From Streptomyces sp. L-9-10 (lineage in GTDB: Bacteria; Actinomycetota; Actinomycetes; Streptomycetales; Streptomycetaceae): DNA of 64,000 bases. Numbering within the stretch: position 1 is the stretch's first letter; the number at the start of each line of letters is the position of its first letter. The DNA lies in assembly GCF_004151105.1 (NCBI RefSeq), contig NZ_PHRF01000048.1, positions 1 through 64,000 of the forward strand, in the 5' to 3' direction. A program made the position numbers and the translations under genes. The notes beneath the pieces are model-generated. The model did not search any database. It saw nothing but the letters and a program-made list of their open reading frames with translations, and had not been told where the DNA came from. Positions 26,235-34,447 of this stretch are shown in pieces.

Positions 26235-27891
26235 CTCCGGCGAACGATCTGCGAGGGGCGACGTGTTGTCGTTCGACCTGACGTCCCGCCCGTGGATCCC
26301 CGTGCTGTGGAGGGACGGAACCCAGAGCGAGGTGTCGCTGCGTGACGTCTTCGCGCGGGCGGACGAGGTGCGCCGTGTCGTGGGCGACCTGCCCACACAG
26401 GAGTTCGCTCTCACCCGTCTGCTTCTCGCGTTGGCTCACGACGCGCTGGACGGCCCGAGCGACACCGAGCACTGGGCGCGTCTGTGGGCCGACCAGGACT
26501 GCTTCGCGCCGCTGGCGGGCTATCTCGACGAGCATCGTGAACGGTTCGACCTGCTGCACCCGCACACGCCGTTCTTCCAGGTGGCGACGTTACGTACCGC
26601 GCGCGACGAGGTCTTCTCCCTCAACCGGATCGTGGCCGACGTGCCCAACGGTGAGCCGTTCTTCAGCTCCCGGATGCCGGCCGTCGGCCGTCTCGGCTTC
26701 GCCGAGGCAGCCCGCTGGGTCGTGCACGCGCACGCCTACGACACTTCCGGCATCAAAACCGGGATCGACGGTGACGAGCGGGTCAAGGGCGGCAGGGTGT
26801 ATCCGCTCGGGGTCGGCTGGGCCGGCACTCTCGGCGGAGTCTTCGCCGAGGGCGAGACGCTGCGCCAGACCCTGCTGCTCAACCTGGTCGCCGCCGACAC
26901 CAGCGGTGTGCGGTTTCGCGATGACGACCGTCCGGCCTGGCGGCGTGAGCCGTGCGGCCCCGGCCCGGCGGGCCGGAAGCGCCCGTCGGGCGTGCGCGAC
27001 CTGTACACCTGGCAGAGCCGCCGGCTGCGCCTGCACTTCGACGCGGACGGTGTGCACGGTGTCGTTCTCGGCTACGGCGATCCACTGGCTCCGCACAATA
27101 TGCACACCGACGAGCCGATGACCGCGTGGCGCAGGAGCCCCGCCCAGGAGAAGAAACGCGGCGAGTCGCTCGTCTACCTGCCGCGCGAGCACGATCCGGC
27201 GCGCTCGGCCTGGCGCGGACTTGAATCCCTCGTCGTAGGTCGGGCCGAGGCCGGAGGGGGCGCCGAAGCCGCCAAGGCACTGCGGCCGGGCATCCTGGAA
27301 TGGATCGCCAGGCTGGTGACGGACGGCGAGCTGCCGCGCGGTTTCCTCATCCGGGCGCGCGTCATCGGCGCGGTCTACGGCACCCAGCAGTCCGTGATCG
27401 ACGACGTGGTCGACGACCGCCTCGCCATGGCCGTGGTTCTGCTGCACCAGCAGGACCGGGCGTATGCCCGGCAGGCCATCGACGCGGTGTCCGATGCGGA
27501 GAGCGCGGTCACCGCCCTCGGTGATCTCGCCACGGATCTCGCCCGCGCGGCGGGCAGCGAGACCGAAGGACGTCGCTCGGCCACCCGTGACCTGGGCTTC
27601 GCCACCCTGGACGGCCCCTACCGCACCTGGCTGCGGGACCTGACAGCGGCCGAGGACCCCGGAGCGCATCGCACCCGCTGGCAGCAGGATGCGTACCGGC
27701 ATGTGCGGCGACTCGGTGACCGGCTCATGAGCGAGGCGGGCGACGCCGCGTGGGAGGGCCGGGTGGTGACGACGAAGAAGGGACCCGAGTGGCTCAACTC
27801 GGCCCTCGCCGACAAATGGTTCTGCTTCCGCCTCGGCAAGGCCCTCAGCGATCCGTTCCCCTCCGACTCCTCCCCGAAGGTGCCCGCATGA
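26227..27891 (+). CDS. cse1: Cascade large subunit Cse1 (Cas8e)
   Basis: 554 aa; the large subunit that reads the PAM and helps recruit Cas3. The N-terminus SFDLTSRPWIPVLWRDG is diagnostic of Cse1. Other family stretches are YLDEHRERFDLLHPHTPFFQ and PLGVGWAGTLGGVFAEGETL. The C-terminal helical bundle is intact. GTG start lies inside the end of cas3; ATGA overlap with cse2 downstream. Confidence 0.95.
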   Translation: MTDSGERSARGDVLSFDLTSRPWIPVLWRDGTQSEVSLRDVFARADEVRRVVGDLPTQEFALTRLLLALAHDALDGPSDTEHWARLWADQDCFAPLAGYLDEHRERFDLLHPHTPFFQVATLRTARDEVFSLNRIVADVPNGEPFFSSRMPAVGRLGFAEAARWVVHAHAYDTSGIKTGIDGDERVKGGRVYPLGVGWAGTLGGVFAEGETLRQTLLLNLVAADTSGVRFRDDDRPAWRREPCGPGPAGRKRPSGVRDLYTWQSRRLRLHFDADGVHGVVLGYGDPLAPHNMHTDEPMTAWRRSPAQEKKRGESLVYLPREHDPARSAWRGLESLVVGRAEAGGGAEAAKALRPGILEWIARLVTDGELPRGFLIRARVIGAVYGTQQSVIDDVVDDRLAMAVVLLHQQDRAYARQAIDAVSDAESAVTALGDLATDLARAAGSETEGRRSATRDLGFATLDGPYRTWLRDLTAAEDPGAHRTRWQQDAYRHVRRLGDRLMSEAGDAAWEGRVVTTKKGPEWLNSALADKWFCFRLGKALSDPFPSDSSPKVPA

Positions 27892-28574
27892 CCACCGTCA
27901 CCGTGCCCACGAGCACCCAACGCGTCGGACAGCTCACCGGCGAGGTCATTCGCCCGCTGCAACGGGACTACCTGGTCGACCAGTCCTATGCCGTGGCGGC
28001 GCTGGCCCGGCTGCGTCGCGGAGCGGGCAAGGAGTTCTCCCAGGTGCCGGACCTGTGGGGGCTGGTCGACACCGGAGCCCTTCACGACCAGCCGAAGGAC
28101 GGCGGGCGGCCGCTGAGCGAGTACGAGCTGACCCGCGCCGAGGACGCCGTGCACGTGGCGCTGACGCTGTGGGCGCTGCACCAGCAGTCACGCGGCACGG
28201 CCATGCACCGGCCCGATCGCCGGTCCGCGCCCGGGGGACTCGGCGCCGCCGTGCGGCGGCTGATGCCGCCCGGCGAGATTACGGAGCCCGTCCGCAAGCG
28301 TTTCGTCCGCGCCGGCACCGCACCCGACCTGCCTGCCCTGGCCCAGCGTCTGCGGGACATCGTCGTGCTGCTGCGGGGCGCCGACATCCCCGTCGACTAC
28401 GCCCTCCTGGCCGAGCAGCTCTACCGCTGGCAAGAGCCGGCCGGCCGCGACACCGTACGGCGTGCCTGGGGACGGTCGTTCCACTCCTACCGCGCGCCCC
28501 AGGAGAACGCCGCCGACGCTCCGGCCCCATCCGACGACGACACCACCGACCTCACGGACAAGGACGCCTCGTGA
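27888..28574 (+). CDS. cse2: Cascade small subunit Cse2 (Cas11)
   Basis: 228 aa, longer than the E. coli protein of about 160 aa. Helical small-subunit protein stabilising the crRNA-target hybrid. Family segments: AVAALARLRRGAGKEFSQVP near residue 35, FVRAGTAPDLPALAQRLRDI and WGRSFHSYRA near the end. The extra length is mainly a low-complexity acidic tail (APSDDDTTDLTDKDAS). ATG overlaps the cse1 stop; the stop overlaps the cas7 GTG. Confidence 0.94.
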   Translation: MTTVTVPTSTQRVGQLTGEVIRPLQRDYLVDQSYAVAALARLRRGAGKEFSQVPDLWGLVDTGALHDQPKDGGRPLSEYELTRAEDAVHVALTLWALHQQSRGTAMHRPDRRSAPGGLGAAVRRLMPPGEITEPVRKRFVRAGTAPDLPALAQRLRDIVVLLRGADIPVDYALLAEQLYRWQEPAGRDTVRRAWGRSFHSYRAPQENAADAPAPSDDDTTDLTDKDAS

Positions 28575-29839
28575 ACCGCATCTTCCTCGACGTGCACGCG
28601 CTTCAGACCGTGCCGCCCAGCAATCTCAACCGGGACGACACGGGTGCCCCGAAGTCCGCCGTGTACGGAGGTGTGCCCCGCGCCCGCGTGTCCAGCCAGG
28701 CATGGAAGCGAGCCACCCGCACCTACTTCAGCGATGAGAACCTCCTCGACCCGAGCGAGCTGGGCGTACGGACAAAGAAGGTCGCCGAAGTCCTCGCCGC
28801 CCGCATCACCGACATGGATCCCGCACTGAACGGGGCCGAAGCCCTTCGGCTCGCGGCCGAAGTGATCCACGGAGCCACCGGCTCCAAGATCGAGGTGCCC
28901 AAACGGAAGACCGACGCTGCCAAGACCGACGCTGCCAAGACCGACGCTGCCAAGACCGACGCTGCCAAGACCGACGCTGCCAAGGCCGACGCCGTCAGGG
29001 ACGGCGCGGACGAGCCGGCACCGGAGTCCAAGTACCTGATGTTCCTCAGCGCCCGGCAGCTCGACGGTCTCGCCGCGCTGGCCGTCAAGGGCGCCGACGA
29101 CATCAAGGCCTACCTCAAGGACAAGGACAACAAGGCGCACGCCCGCGAGGTCGCCGACACCCGGCACTCCGTCGACATCGCGCTGTTCGGCCGCATGGTC
29201 GCCGACTCCGCCGACTTCAACGTCGACGCCGCTGTCCAGGTCGCCCACGCCATCAGCGTGCACCGCGTCGACAACGAGTCCGACTACTACACCGCCGTGG
29301 ACGACGAGAACACCGACGCGGAGTCGGGAGCCGGAATGATCGGCACCGTCGACTTCAACTCCGCCACCCTCTACCGCTACGCGGCCCTCGGCGTTCACCA
29401 ACTCGCCAAGAACCTGGGAGAGGGACTACGCGAGGAAGAACCACGCACGGCGCCGGTGCGGCGCGCGGTCGAAGCATTCGTACGGAGCTTCCTCGAATCC
29501 CTGCCGACGGGCAAGATCAACACGTTCGGGCACCACACCCTCCCCGACGCCGTGGTGGTGAAACTGCGCACCACGCGGCCCATTAGCTTCGTCGCCGCGT
29601 TCGAGGACCCCGTCACCGGTGCGAGCGGTCACCTCCGCGAGGCCGTGGCCCGACTCGCGGAGTACATCCCGGAGGTGGAGCGTGCGTACGGCGACGAGGA
29701 GTCCACCCTCTCCTGGGTACTGCGGGTCGGACCGAACACCGAGAAGCTCTCCGGCCTCGGCACCGAGACGCAGCGCCTGAGCGACCTGGTGCAGTCCGTC
29801 GGCCAGGCCGTCGCGGAACGCCTGGACAAGCGCGCATGA
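28571..29839 (+). CDS. cas7: Cascade backbone Cas7 (Cse4/CasC) with an internal pentapeptide repeat
   Basis: 422 aa; forms the crRNA-binding backbone. The N-terminus FLDVHALQTVPPSNLNRDD, then PRARVSSQAWKRATR and the block VQVAHAISVHRVDNESDYYT are family signatures. Residues 113-137 are five perfect copies of KTDAA plus a degenerate sixth (KADAV), an insertion of about 30-40 residues relative to typical proteins of this family, flanked by intact Cas7 sequence. GTG start overlaps the cse2 stop; ATGA overlap with cas5. Confidence 0.95.
   Translation: MNRIFLDVHALQTVPPSNLNRDDTGAPKSAVYGGVPRARVSSQAWKRATRTYFSDENLLDPSELGVRTKKVAEVLAARITDMDPALNGAEALRLAAEVIHGATGSKIEVPKRKTDAAKTDAAKTDAAKTDAAKTDAAKADAVRDGADEPAPESKYLMFLSARQLDGLAALAVKGADDIKAYLKDKDNKAHAREVADTRHSVDIALFGRMVADSADFNVDAAVQVAHAISVHRVDNESDYYTAVDDENTDAESGAGMIGTVDFNSATLYRYAALGVHQLAKNLGEGLREEEPRTAPVRRAVEAFVRSFLESLPTGKINTFGHHTLPDAVVVKLRTTRPISFVAAFEDPVTGASGHLREAVARLAEYIPEVERAYGDEESTLSWVLRVGPNTEKLSGLGTETQRLSDLVQSVGQAVAERLDKRA
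28907..28981 (+). repeat. 15-bp tandem repeat inside cas7
   Basis: Five perfect in-frame copies of AAGACCGACGCTGCC, then a sixth diverged copy at 28982-28996. Each unit encodes KTDAA, so copy-number change by slippage keeps the frame. Confidence 0.93.
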
Positions 29840-30579
29840 GCGTGCTGCTGCTCCGGCTGGCCGGCCCCCTGCAAGCCTGGGGGGCATCGGCCCGCTTCGT
29901 CCGCCGTACCACCGAGTCCGCCCCCACCAAGAGCGGCGTCATCGGCATGCTCGCCGCCGCCCTGGGCCTCGACCGCGGTGACGACAGCGGCCTGGCCCGG
30001 CTCGCCGCCCTGCGTTTCGGCGTCCGAATCGACCAGCCAGGCACGCGTGTAAGGGACTTCCAGACCGCCCACCATGCCGTCACCGGAAAATCCATGCCAC
30101 TGTCCGAACGCTTCTACCTCGCCGACGCCGTCTTCGTCGCCGCTGTGGAAGGAGACCTCACTCTCCTGAACGAACTGCACGAAGCCCTGCGCACCCCGGC
30201 CCACCCGCTCTTCCTCGGCCGCCGCTCCTGCCCCCCGGCGCTCCCGCTGGAGCTCGGCATCCGCGACACCTGTCTCCAGCGGACCCTGCGCGACGAGCCC
30301 TGGCAGGCCTCCCCTTGGTACCAGAAGCTCCGCCGCACCGATCCCACCGTGCCCCTGGTCGTCCTGAGGGAAGCCGCCCCCGACGAGCAGCACGGGGATG
30401 AGCAGCGTGACCAGCCCCTCAGCTTCGCCGCCGAGCACCGGCGGCACGCGCTGCGCTCCGTGGTCAGCACCAGCGTGGACGTGTCCAACCCGCGCGCCGT
30501 GGCGGCCCGCGTGCCGGCCACAGTCCGCCCGGCACGACGGCACGAACCGTTCGACGCCCTGGAGGAAGAAAACCCCTGA
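29836..30579 (+). CDS. cas5: Cascade subunit Cas5e (CasD)
   Basis: 247 aa; caps the crRNA 5' handle in Cascade. Opens with LLLRLAGPLQAWGASARFVR and TKSGVIGMLAAALGLDRGDD, the hallmark N-terminus of Cas5e, followed by VRDFQTAHHA. Length is normal. ATGA overlap with cas7 and single-base TGATG overlap with cas6e. Confidence 0.95.
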   Translation: MSVLLLRLAGPLQAWGASARFVRRTTESAPTKSGVIGMLAAALGLDRGDDSGLARLAALRFGVRIDQPGTRVRDFQTAHHAVTGKSMPLSERFYLADAVFVAAVEGDLTLLNELHEALRTPAHPLFLGRRSCPPALPLELGIRDTCLQRTLRDEPWQASPWYQKLRRTDPTVPLVVLREAAPDEQHGDEQRDQPLSFAAEHRRHALRSVVSTSVDVSNPRAVAARVPATVRPARRHEPFDALEEENP

Positions 30580-31364
30580 TGTATCTGACCCGCTTCCGTG
30601 TGAACACCGCGCGCCCCGGAGCCCGTCGCCTGCTCTCCTCACCCCAGTCGCTGCACGCGGCCGTCATGGCATCATTTCCGGCCCTGCTCCCGACCAGCAC
30701 GAGCACCGGCGGCCCCCGGGTGCTGTGGCGTCTCGACCACAACGCCAAGGCCGAGGTCTTCCTCTACATCGTGAGCCCCGGCACACCGGACCTGACCCAC
30801 CTCGTCGAACAGGCCGGCTGGCCTGCCGCAGCCGCCAGTCCGGACACTCCTGGCTGGCAAAGCCGCCCGTACGCCCCCTTCCTCGACCGCCTCACCACCG
30901 GCGGCCTCTGGGAGTTCCGGCTCACCGCCAACCCCGTCCACCACATCCGGCGCAAGGACGGCGAACCGACCAAACGCACGGCTCACCTGACGCCCGTCCA
31001 CCAGAAGGGCTGGCTCCTCGATCCCGTCCGTCAGCAACGCGCCGGATTCCGCGTCGTCGAGAAGCCGCACGACAAACGGCTGCTTCCCGGCGGCACCACC
31101 GACAAGAAGTACGAACACCACGGAGACCGGTACGAACTGACCGTCCGTGACGAGCGCGCCCTGTCCTTCGCCAAATCGCGCGAAGACAGGTCACAGGCCC
31201 ACCGGGTAAAAGTCGTGACGGTCACCTTCGACGGACGCCTCGAAGTCACCGACGCCGACGCACTGCGCCGCACGCTCGCCCAAGGGCTCGGCCGCGCCAA
31301 GGCATACGGCTGCGGACTGATGACCCTCGCCCCGGTCCCGAGCCCCCCGAAGCCGGAGGGGTGA
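30579..31364 (+). CDS. cas6e: crRNA-processing endoribonuclease Cas6e (CasE)
   Basis: 261 aa; cuts the repeat hairpin and remains bound to the crRNA 3' end. Opens with MYLTRFRVNTARPGARRLLS then SPQSLHAAVMASFP; the His in QSLHAAV is in the position of the catalytic His of E. coli CasE. The C-terminal GLGRAKAYGCGLMTLAP is the glycine-rich RNA-binding loop. Slightly longer than the 199-aa E. coli protein through mid-region insertions. Cas1 begins four bases after its stop. Confidence 0.95.
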   Translation: MYLTRFRVNTARPGARRLLSSPQSLHAAVMASFPALLPTSTSTGGPRVLWRLDHNAKAEVFLYIVSPGTPDLTHLVEQAGWPAAAASPDTPGWQSRPYAPFLDRLTTGGLWEFRLTANPVHHIRRKDGEPTKRTAHLTPVHQKGWLLDPVRQQRAGFRVVEKPHDKRLLPGGTTDKKYEHHGDRYELTVRDERALSFAKSREDRSQAHRVKVVTVTFDGRLEVTDADALRRTLAQGLGRAKAYGCGLMTLAPVPSPPKPEG

Positions 31365-31368
31365 GACG

Positions 31369-32337
31369 GTGACAACAGTCGGCAAGCGTCCCGCGCTCAC
31401 CCCCCGCCACCTCACCCGCACCGGTGAACGCGTCTCCTTCATCTACCTGGAACGCTGCACCATCCACCGGGACTCCAACGCGATCACCGCCGAGGACGCC
31501 GACGGCACCACACACATCCCATCCGCCACCATCGGCACCCTCCTCCTGGGCCCCGGCACCCGCATCACCCACCAGGCAATGAGCCTCCTCGGTGAAACCG
31601 GCGCCTGCGTCGCCTGGGTGGGGGAACACGGCGTCCGCTACTACGCCGGCGGCCGGGCGCTGAGCCGCTCGGCCGCGCTCGTCGAGGCACAGGCCACCCG
31701 ATGGACCAACATGCGCAGCCGGCTCGCCGTCGCCCGTGCCATGTACCGTCTGCGCTTCCCCGACGAGAATCCTGACGGACTCACCCGACATCAACTCCTC
31801 GGCCGAGAAGGCGACCGTGTCAAAGACTGCTACCGCGCCCAGGCCGCCCGGACCGGCGTCCCCTGGCGTGGCAGGAAATACACTCCGGGCGACTTCTCCA
31901 GCGGCGATGCCGTCAACCAGGGCATCACCGCCGCCGCCCAATGCATGTACGGCATCGCCCACGCTGTCATCGCCTCTCTCGGATGCAGCCCCGGACTCGG
32001 CTTCGTGCACTCCGGCCACGAACTCTCCTTCGTCCTGGACATCGCCGACCTCTACAAAACCGAGATCGGCATCCCCCTCGCCTTCGATATCGCGGCCGAA
32101 TCAGAACAAGACGTCGGCCCCCGCACCCGCCGAGGCCTGCGTGACCACATCAACAAGAGCGGACTGCTGAACCGCTGCGTCGGCGACATCAAGCACCTCT
32201 TGCTGCCGAACGGCGCGAACACGGGGGACACGCATGCCGCAGGAGAAGAAGACCGCGTCAGGCTCCAGAGCGACGGCGGCCACGAAGTAGCCGCAGGGCG
32301 CAATTACGGAGACGCCGACGAGGCGGTCATCTGGTGA
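31369..32337 (+). CDS. cas1: CRISPR integrase Cas1, type I-E
   Basis: 322 aa; with Cas2 inserts new spacers at the leader end. Metal-site sequence is intact: GFVHSGHELSFVLDIADLYK supplies the His and Asp residues, and NQGITAAAQCMYGIAHAVI precedes it as in E. coli Cas1. A final 45 residues after LKHLLLPN-like sequence are low-complexity. GTG start at 31369; overlaps cas2 by 4 bases. Confidence 0.95.
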   Translation: MTTVGKRPALTPRHLTRTGERVSFIYLERCTIHRDSNAITAEDADGTTHIPSATIGTLLLGPGTRITHQAMSLLGETGACVAWVGEHGVRYYAGGRALSRSAALVEAQATRWTNMRSRLAVARAMYRLRFPDENPDGLTRHQLLGREGDRVKDCYRAQAARTGVPWRGRKYTPGDFSSGDAVNQGITAAAQCMYGIAHAVIASLGCSPGLGFVHSGHELSFVLDIADLYKTEIGIPLAFDIAAESEQDVGPRTRRGLRDHINKSGLLNRCVGDIKHLLLPNGANTGDTHAAGEEDRVRLQSDGGHEVAAGRNYGDADEAVIW

Positions 32338-32684
32338 CCGTGATCGTCCTCACGAACTGTTCCGCCGGCCTACGGGGGTTCCTCACCCGCTGGCTCCTGG
32401 AAATCTCCGCCGGTGTTTTCATCGGCAACCCCTCAGCAAGAATCCGCGACCTCCTCTGGGAGGAGGTCGAGCAGTACGCGGGCCAAGGCCGCGCCTTACT
32501 TGCCCATACCACCAACAACGAACAGGGTTTCACCTTCCGTACCCACGATCACGCCTGGCAACCCGCCGACCATGAAGGCATCACCTTGATCCGACGCCCG
32601 GACGCCAACACCCGCCCGGTAACCGCCGAACCGCAATCCGGCTGGAGCAAAGCGGCCAAACGCCGCCGATTCGGAAGAGGCTGA
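32334..32684 (+). CDS. cas2: CRISPR adaptation protein Cas2, type I-E
   Basis: 116 aa; structural partner of Cas1. MTVIVLTNCSAGLRGFLTRW and LEISAGVFIGNPSARIRDLL are characteristic of the type I-E (YgbF-like) Cas2 family, followed by WEEVEQYAGQGRALLAH and TTNNEQGFTFRTHDHAW. GTG start inside the end of cas1. Array 2 starts 93 bases downstream. Confidence 0.95.
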   Translation: MTVIVLTNCSAGLRGFLTRWLLEISAGVFIGNPSARIRDLLWEEVEQYAGQGRALLAHTTNNEQGFTFRTHDHAWQPADHEGITLIRRPDANTRPVTAEPQSGWSKAAKRRRFGRG

Positions 32685-32777
32685 CCCGATCCGACGTCAC
32701 CTTTGAGGGAAATGTCGAATTTGATGAAAGTGCATCAGAACTGGTTTCCTCTGTGCTGAAACCCCAGGTCACGGAGT
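32685..32777 (+). promoter_or_regulatory. Leader of CRISPR array 2
   Basis: 93 bases between cas2 and the first repeat. Ends CAGGTCACGGAGT directly at the repeat, matching the array 1 leader, with GAATTTGATGAAA further upstream. Defines rightward transcription, with the newest spacers beside cas2. Confidence 0.7.
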
Positions 32778-33603
32778 CTGCTCCCCGCGCCCGCGGGGAT
32801 GGTCCCTCCGGCGCGAACGACTCGCTGCCATCGTCGAGTTCTGCTCCCCGCGCCCGCGGGGATGGTCCCACCAGGTCGTCGGGGTACAGCTCGGCAGGAT
32901 GCCTGCTCCCCGCGCCCGCGGGGATGGTCCCTGGTGGAGGTCGGGCCGATGACCTGCTGCGGACTGCTCCCCGCGCCCGCGGGGATGGTCCCGTTCGCGG
33001 TGGGGGTGGCGATGGTGAAGGTGTCTGCTCCCCGCGCCCGCGGGGATGGTCCCTCGACCGAAAGGAACCCGAAATGACCGACATACTGCTCCCCGCGCCC
33101 GCGGGGATGGTCCCCGACCGGATGCCTGGTCTGTTTCCGTGAGCCACTGCTCCCCGCGCCCGCGGGGATGGTCCCATCGGTGCCCCTGCCATCCACGCAC
33201 CGTTGTACTGCTCCCCGCGCCCGCGGGGATGGTCCTCTGACCGCGACCCGCATTTCGATCATTGGAGGCTGCTCCCCGCGCCCGCGGGGATGGTCCCGTA
33301 GCTACGAGGCCGACGAGCTCCGCGACGCGCTGCTCCCCGCGCCCGCGGGGATGGTCCCACGATCGGCTGGGGCCCGCCGCCCGCGTGGCCCTGCTCCCCG
33401 CGCCCGCGGGGATGGTCCCCAGGCCCTCGACGACGCGGCCCGCATCCTCGCCTGCTCCCCGCACCCGCGGGGATGGTCCCGGCCCGACTTCCCTGGTGCG
33501 GTTGCGCGGGTCCTGCTCCCCGCGCCCGTGAGGATGGTCCTGCGCTGGACGCGCTCCGCATCGAGGCGTCGGCCTGCCGCTCCGCGCCCGCAGGGATGGT
33601 TGT
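32778..33603 (+). CRISPR. CRISPR array 2, type I-E, 14 repeats and 13 spacers
   Basis: 29-bp repeats beginning CTGCTCCCCGCGCCCGCGGG, starting at 32778, 32841, 32903, 32964, 33025, 33086, 33147, 33208, 33269, 33330, 33391, 33452, 33513 and 33575. Spacers are 32-34 nt. Repeat 8 ends in T, repeat 12 has the array 1 base (GCACCC), and the last two are degenerate, marking the old end. The consensus differs from array 1 at one base in the hairpin loop. Confidence 0.97.
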
Positions 33604-33910
33604 CGGCGTCTGTCGTCGAACGTCTTCAGCCGTCGACGACATCTCCGGGCGGCAGCAGCGCATCGGGCACGACGACTATTGGCCGCTGCTGGCAGCCCTG
33701 ATGTGTTCCCGACGATCGGCGTGCCAGTGGGATCCGGAGATGAGGCGTCGCCGAGCCCGTTCGTGATGTAACCGCGCATCCGGCCAGTGCCAGCCCGAGA
33801 GACGAACAGCCTCTCCACGCCGCACACGTCACCTGACATGCCGCGCAATAGTCGTGATTCCGCTCGTGCATCATTGAGGTGCGCAGTGCGGGGGAGGAAG
33901 AAGGCTTCCG
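33604..33910. other. Gap between array 2 and the terminase genes
   Basis: 307 bases with no convincing gene on either strand. The last 15 bases supply the GGGGGAGGAAGAAGG ribosome site of the next gene. Confidence 0.4.
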
Positions 33911-34447
33911 GTGAGAGACCGGACCGCTGTTGAGCCCTGGGAGCGGCAGAACGGTGAGTCCCCCCAGGCGTTCGAGGCGTTCGCTGTGTATCGCGATCTG
34001 GGCCCGGCGCGGAGTGTCACGAAGGTGGCACGTGAGTTGGATAAATCCCGGGCGTTGGTGGGCCGGTGGTCGCGGCAGTTCGCATGGGTGATGCGGGCGA
34101 CGGCTTACGACCGTGAGCAGGACCGGCTGTTCCTCGCTGAGCAGGCGCAGGCGCGGCGGGATATCGCCCGCAGGCACGCGAAGTTGGCGCAGGCGGTGCA
34201 GAGCAAGGCCGTGGCCAGGCTTCAGGCGCTGGACCCGCGGGAGCTGTCGCCGTCGGAGCTGCTGCGGTACATCCAGGTCGCGGCGGAGATCGAGCGGCGT
34301 GCGGTGGGCGAGGCACCTGTGGCCGGGTCGGTCGAGGACCGGGACCAGGGCGCGGACGTGGCTTCGCTGTCGGACGAGGAGCGGCGGGCCCGGATGGACC
34401 AGCTGCGTCGGGAGCTGGAGCGCCGGTTGTCGGAGGGCGTGCAGTGA
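33911..34447 (+). CDS. terS: Phage terminase small subunit
   Basis: 178 aa. N-terminal helix-turn-helix (ARSVTKVARELDKSRALVGR) with the WSRQFAWVMRATAYD extension seen in small terminases, then long coiled-coil helices for oligomerisation and a charged C-terminus. TerS recognises the packaging site and feeds DNA to the large subunit. GTG start preceded by a strong GGAGGAAGAAGG. ATGA-type overlap with the large subunit confirms the pairing. Confidence 0.82.
   Translation: MRDRTAVEPWERQNGESPQAFEAFAVYRDLGPARSVTKVARELDKSRALVGRWSRQFAWVMRATAYDREQDRLFLAEQAQARRDIARRHAKLAQAVQSKAVARLQALDPRELSPSELLRYIQVAAEIERRAVGEAPVAGSVEDRDQGADVASLSDEERRARMDQLRRELERRLSEGVQ

Noticed and set aside
32735..33848. Repetitive frames with DHPRGRGEQ- or GPSPRARGA-type motifs across array 2
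   Set aside because: Same artefact from CRISPR repeats.
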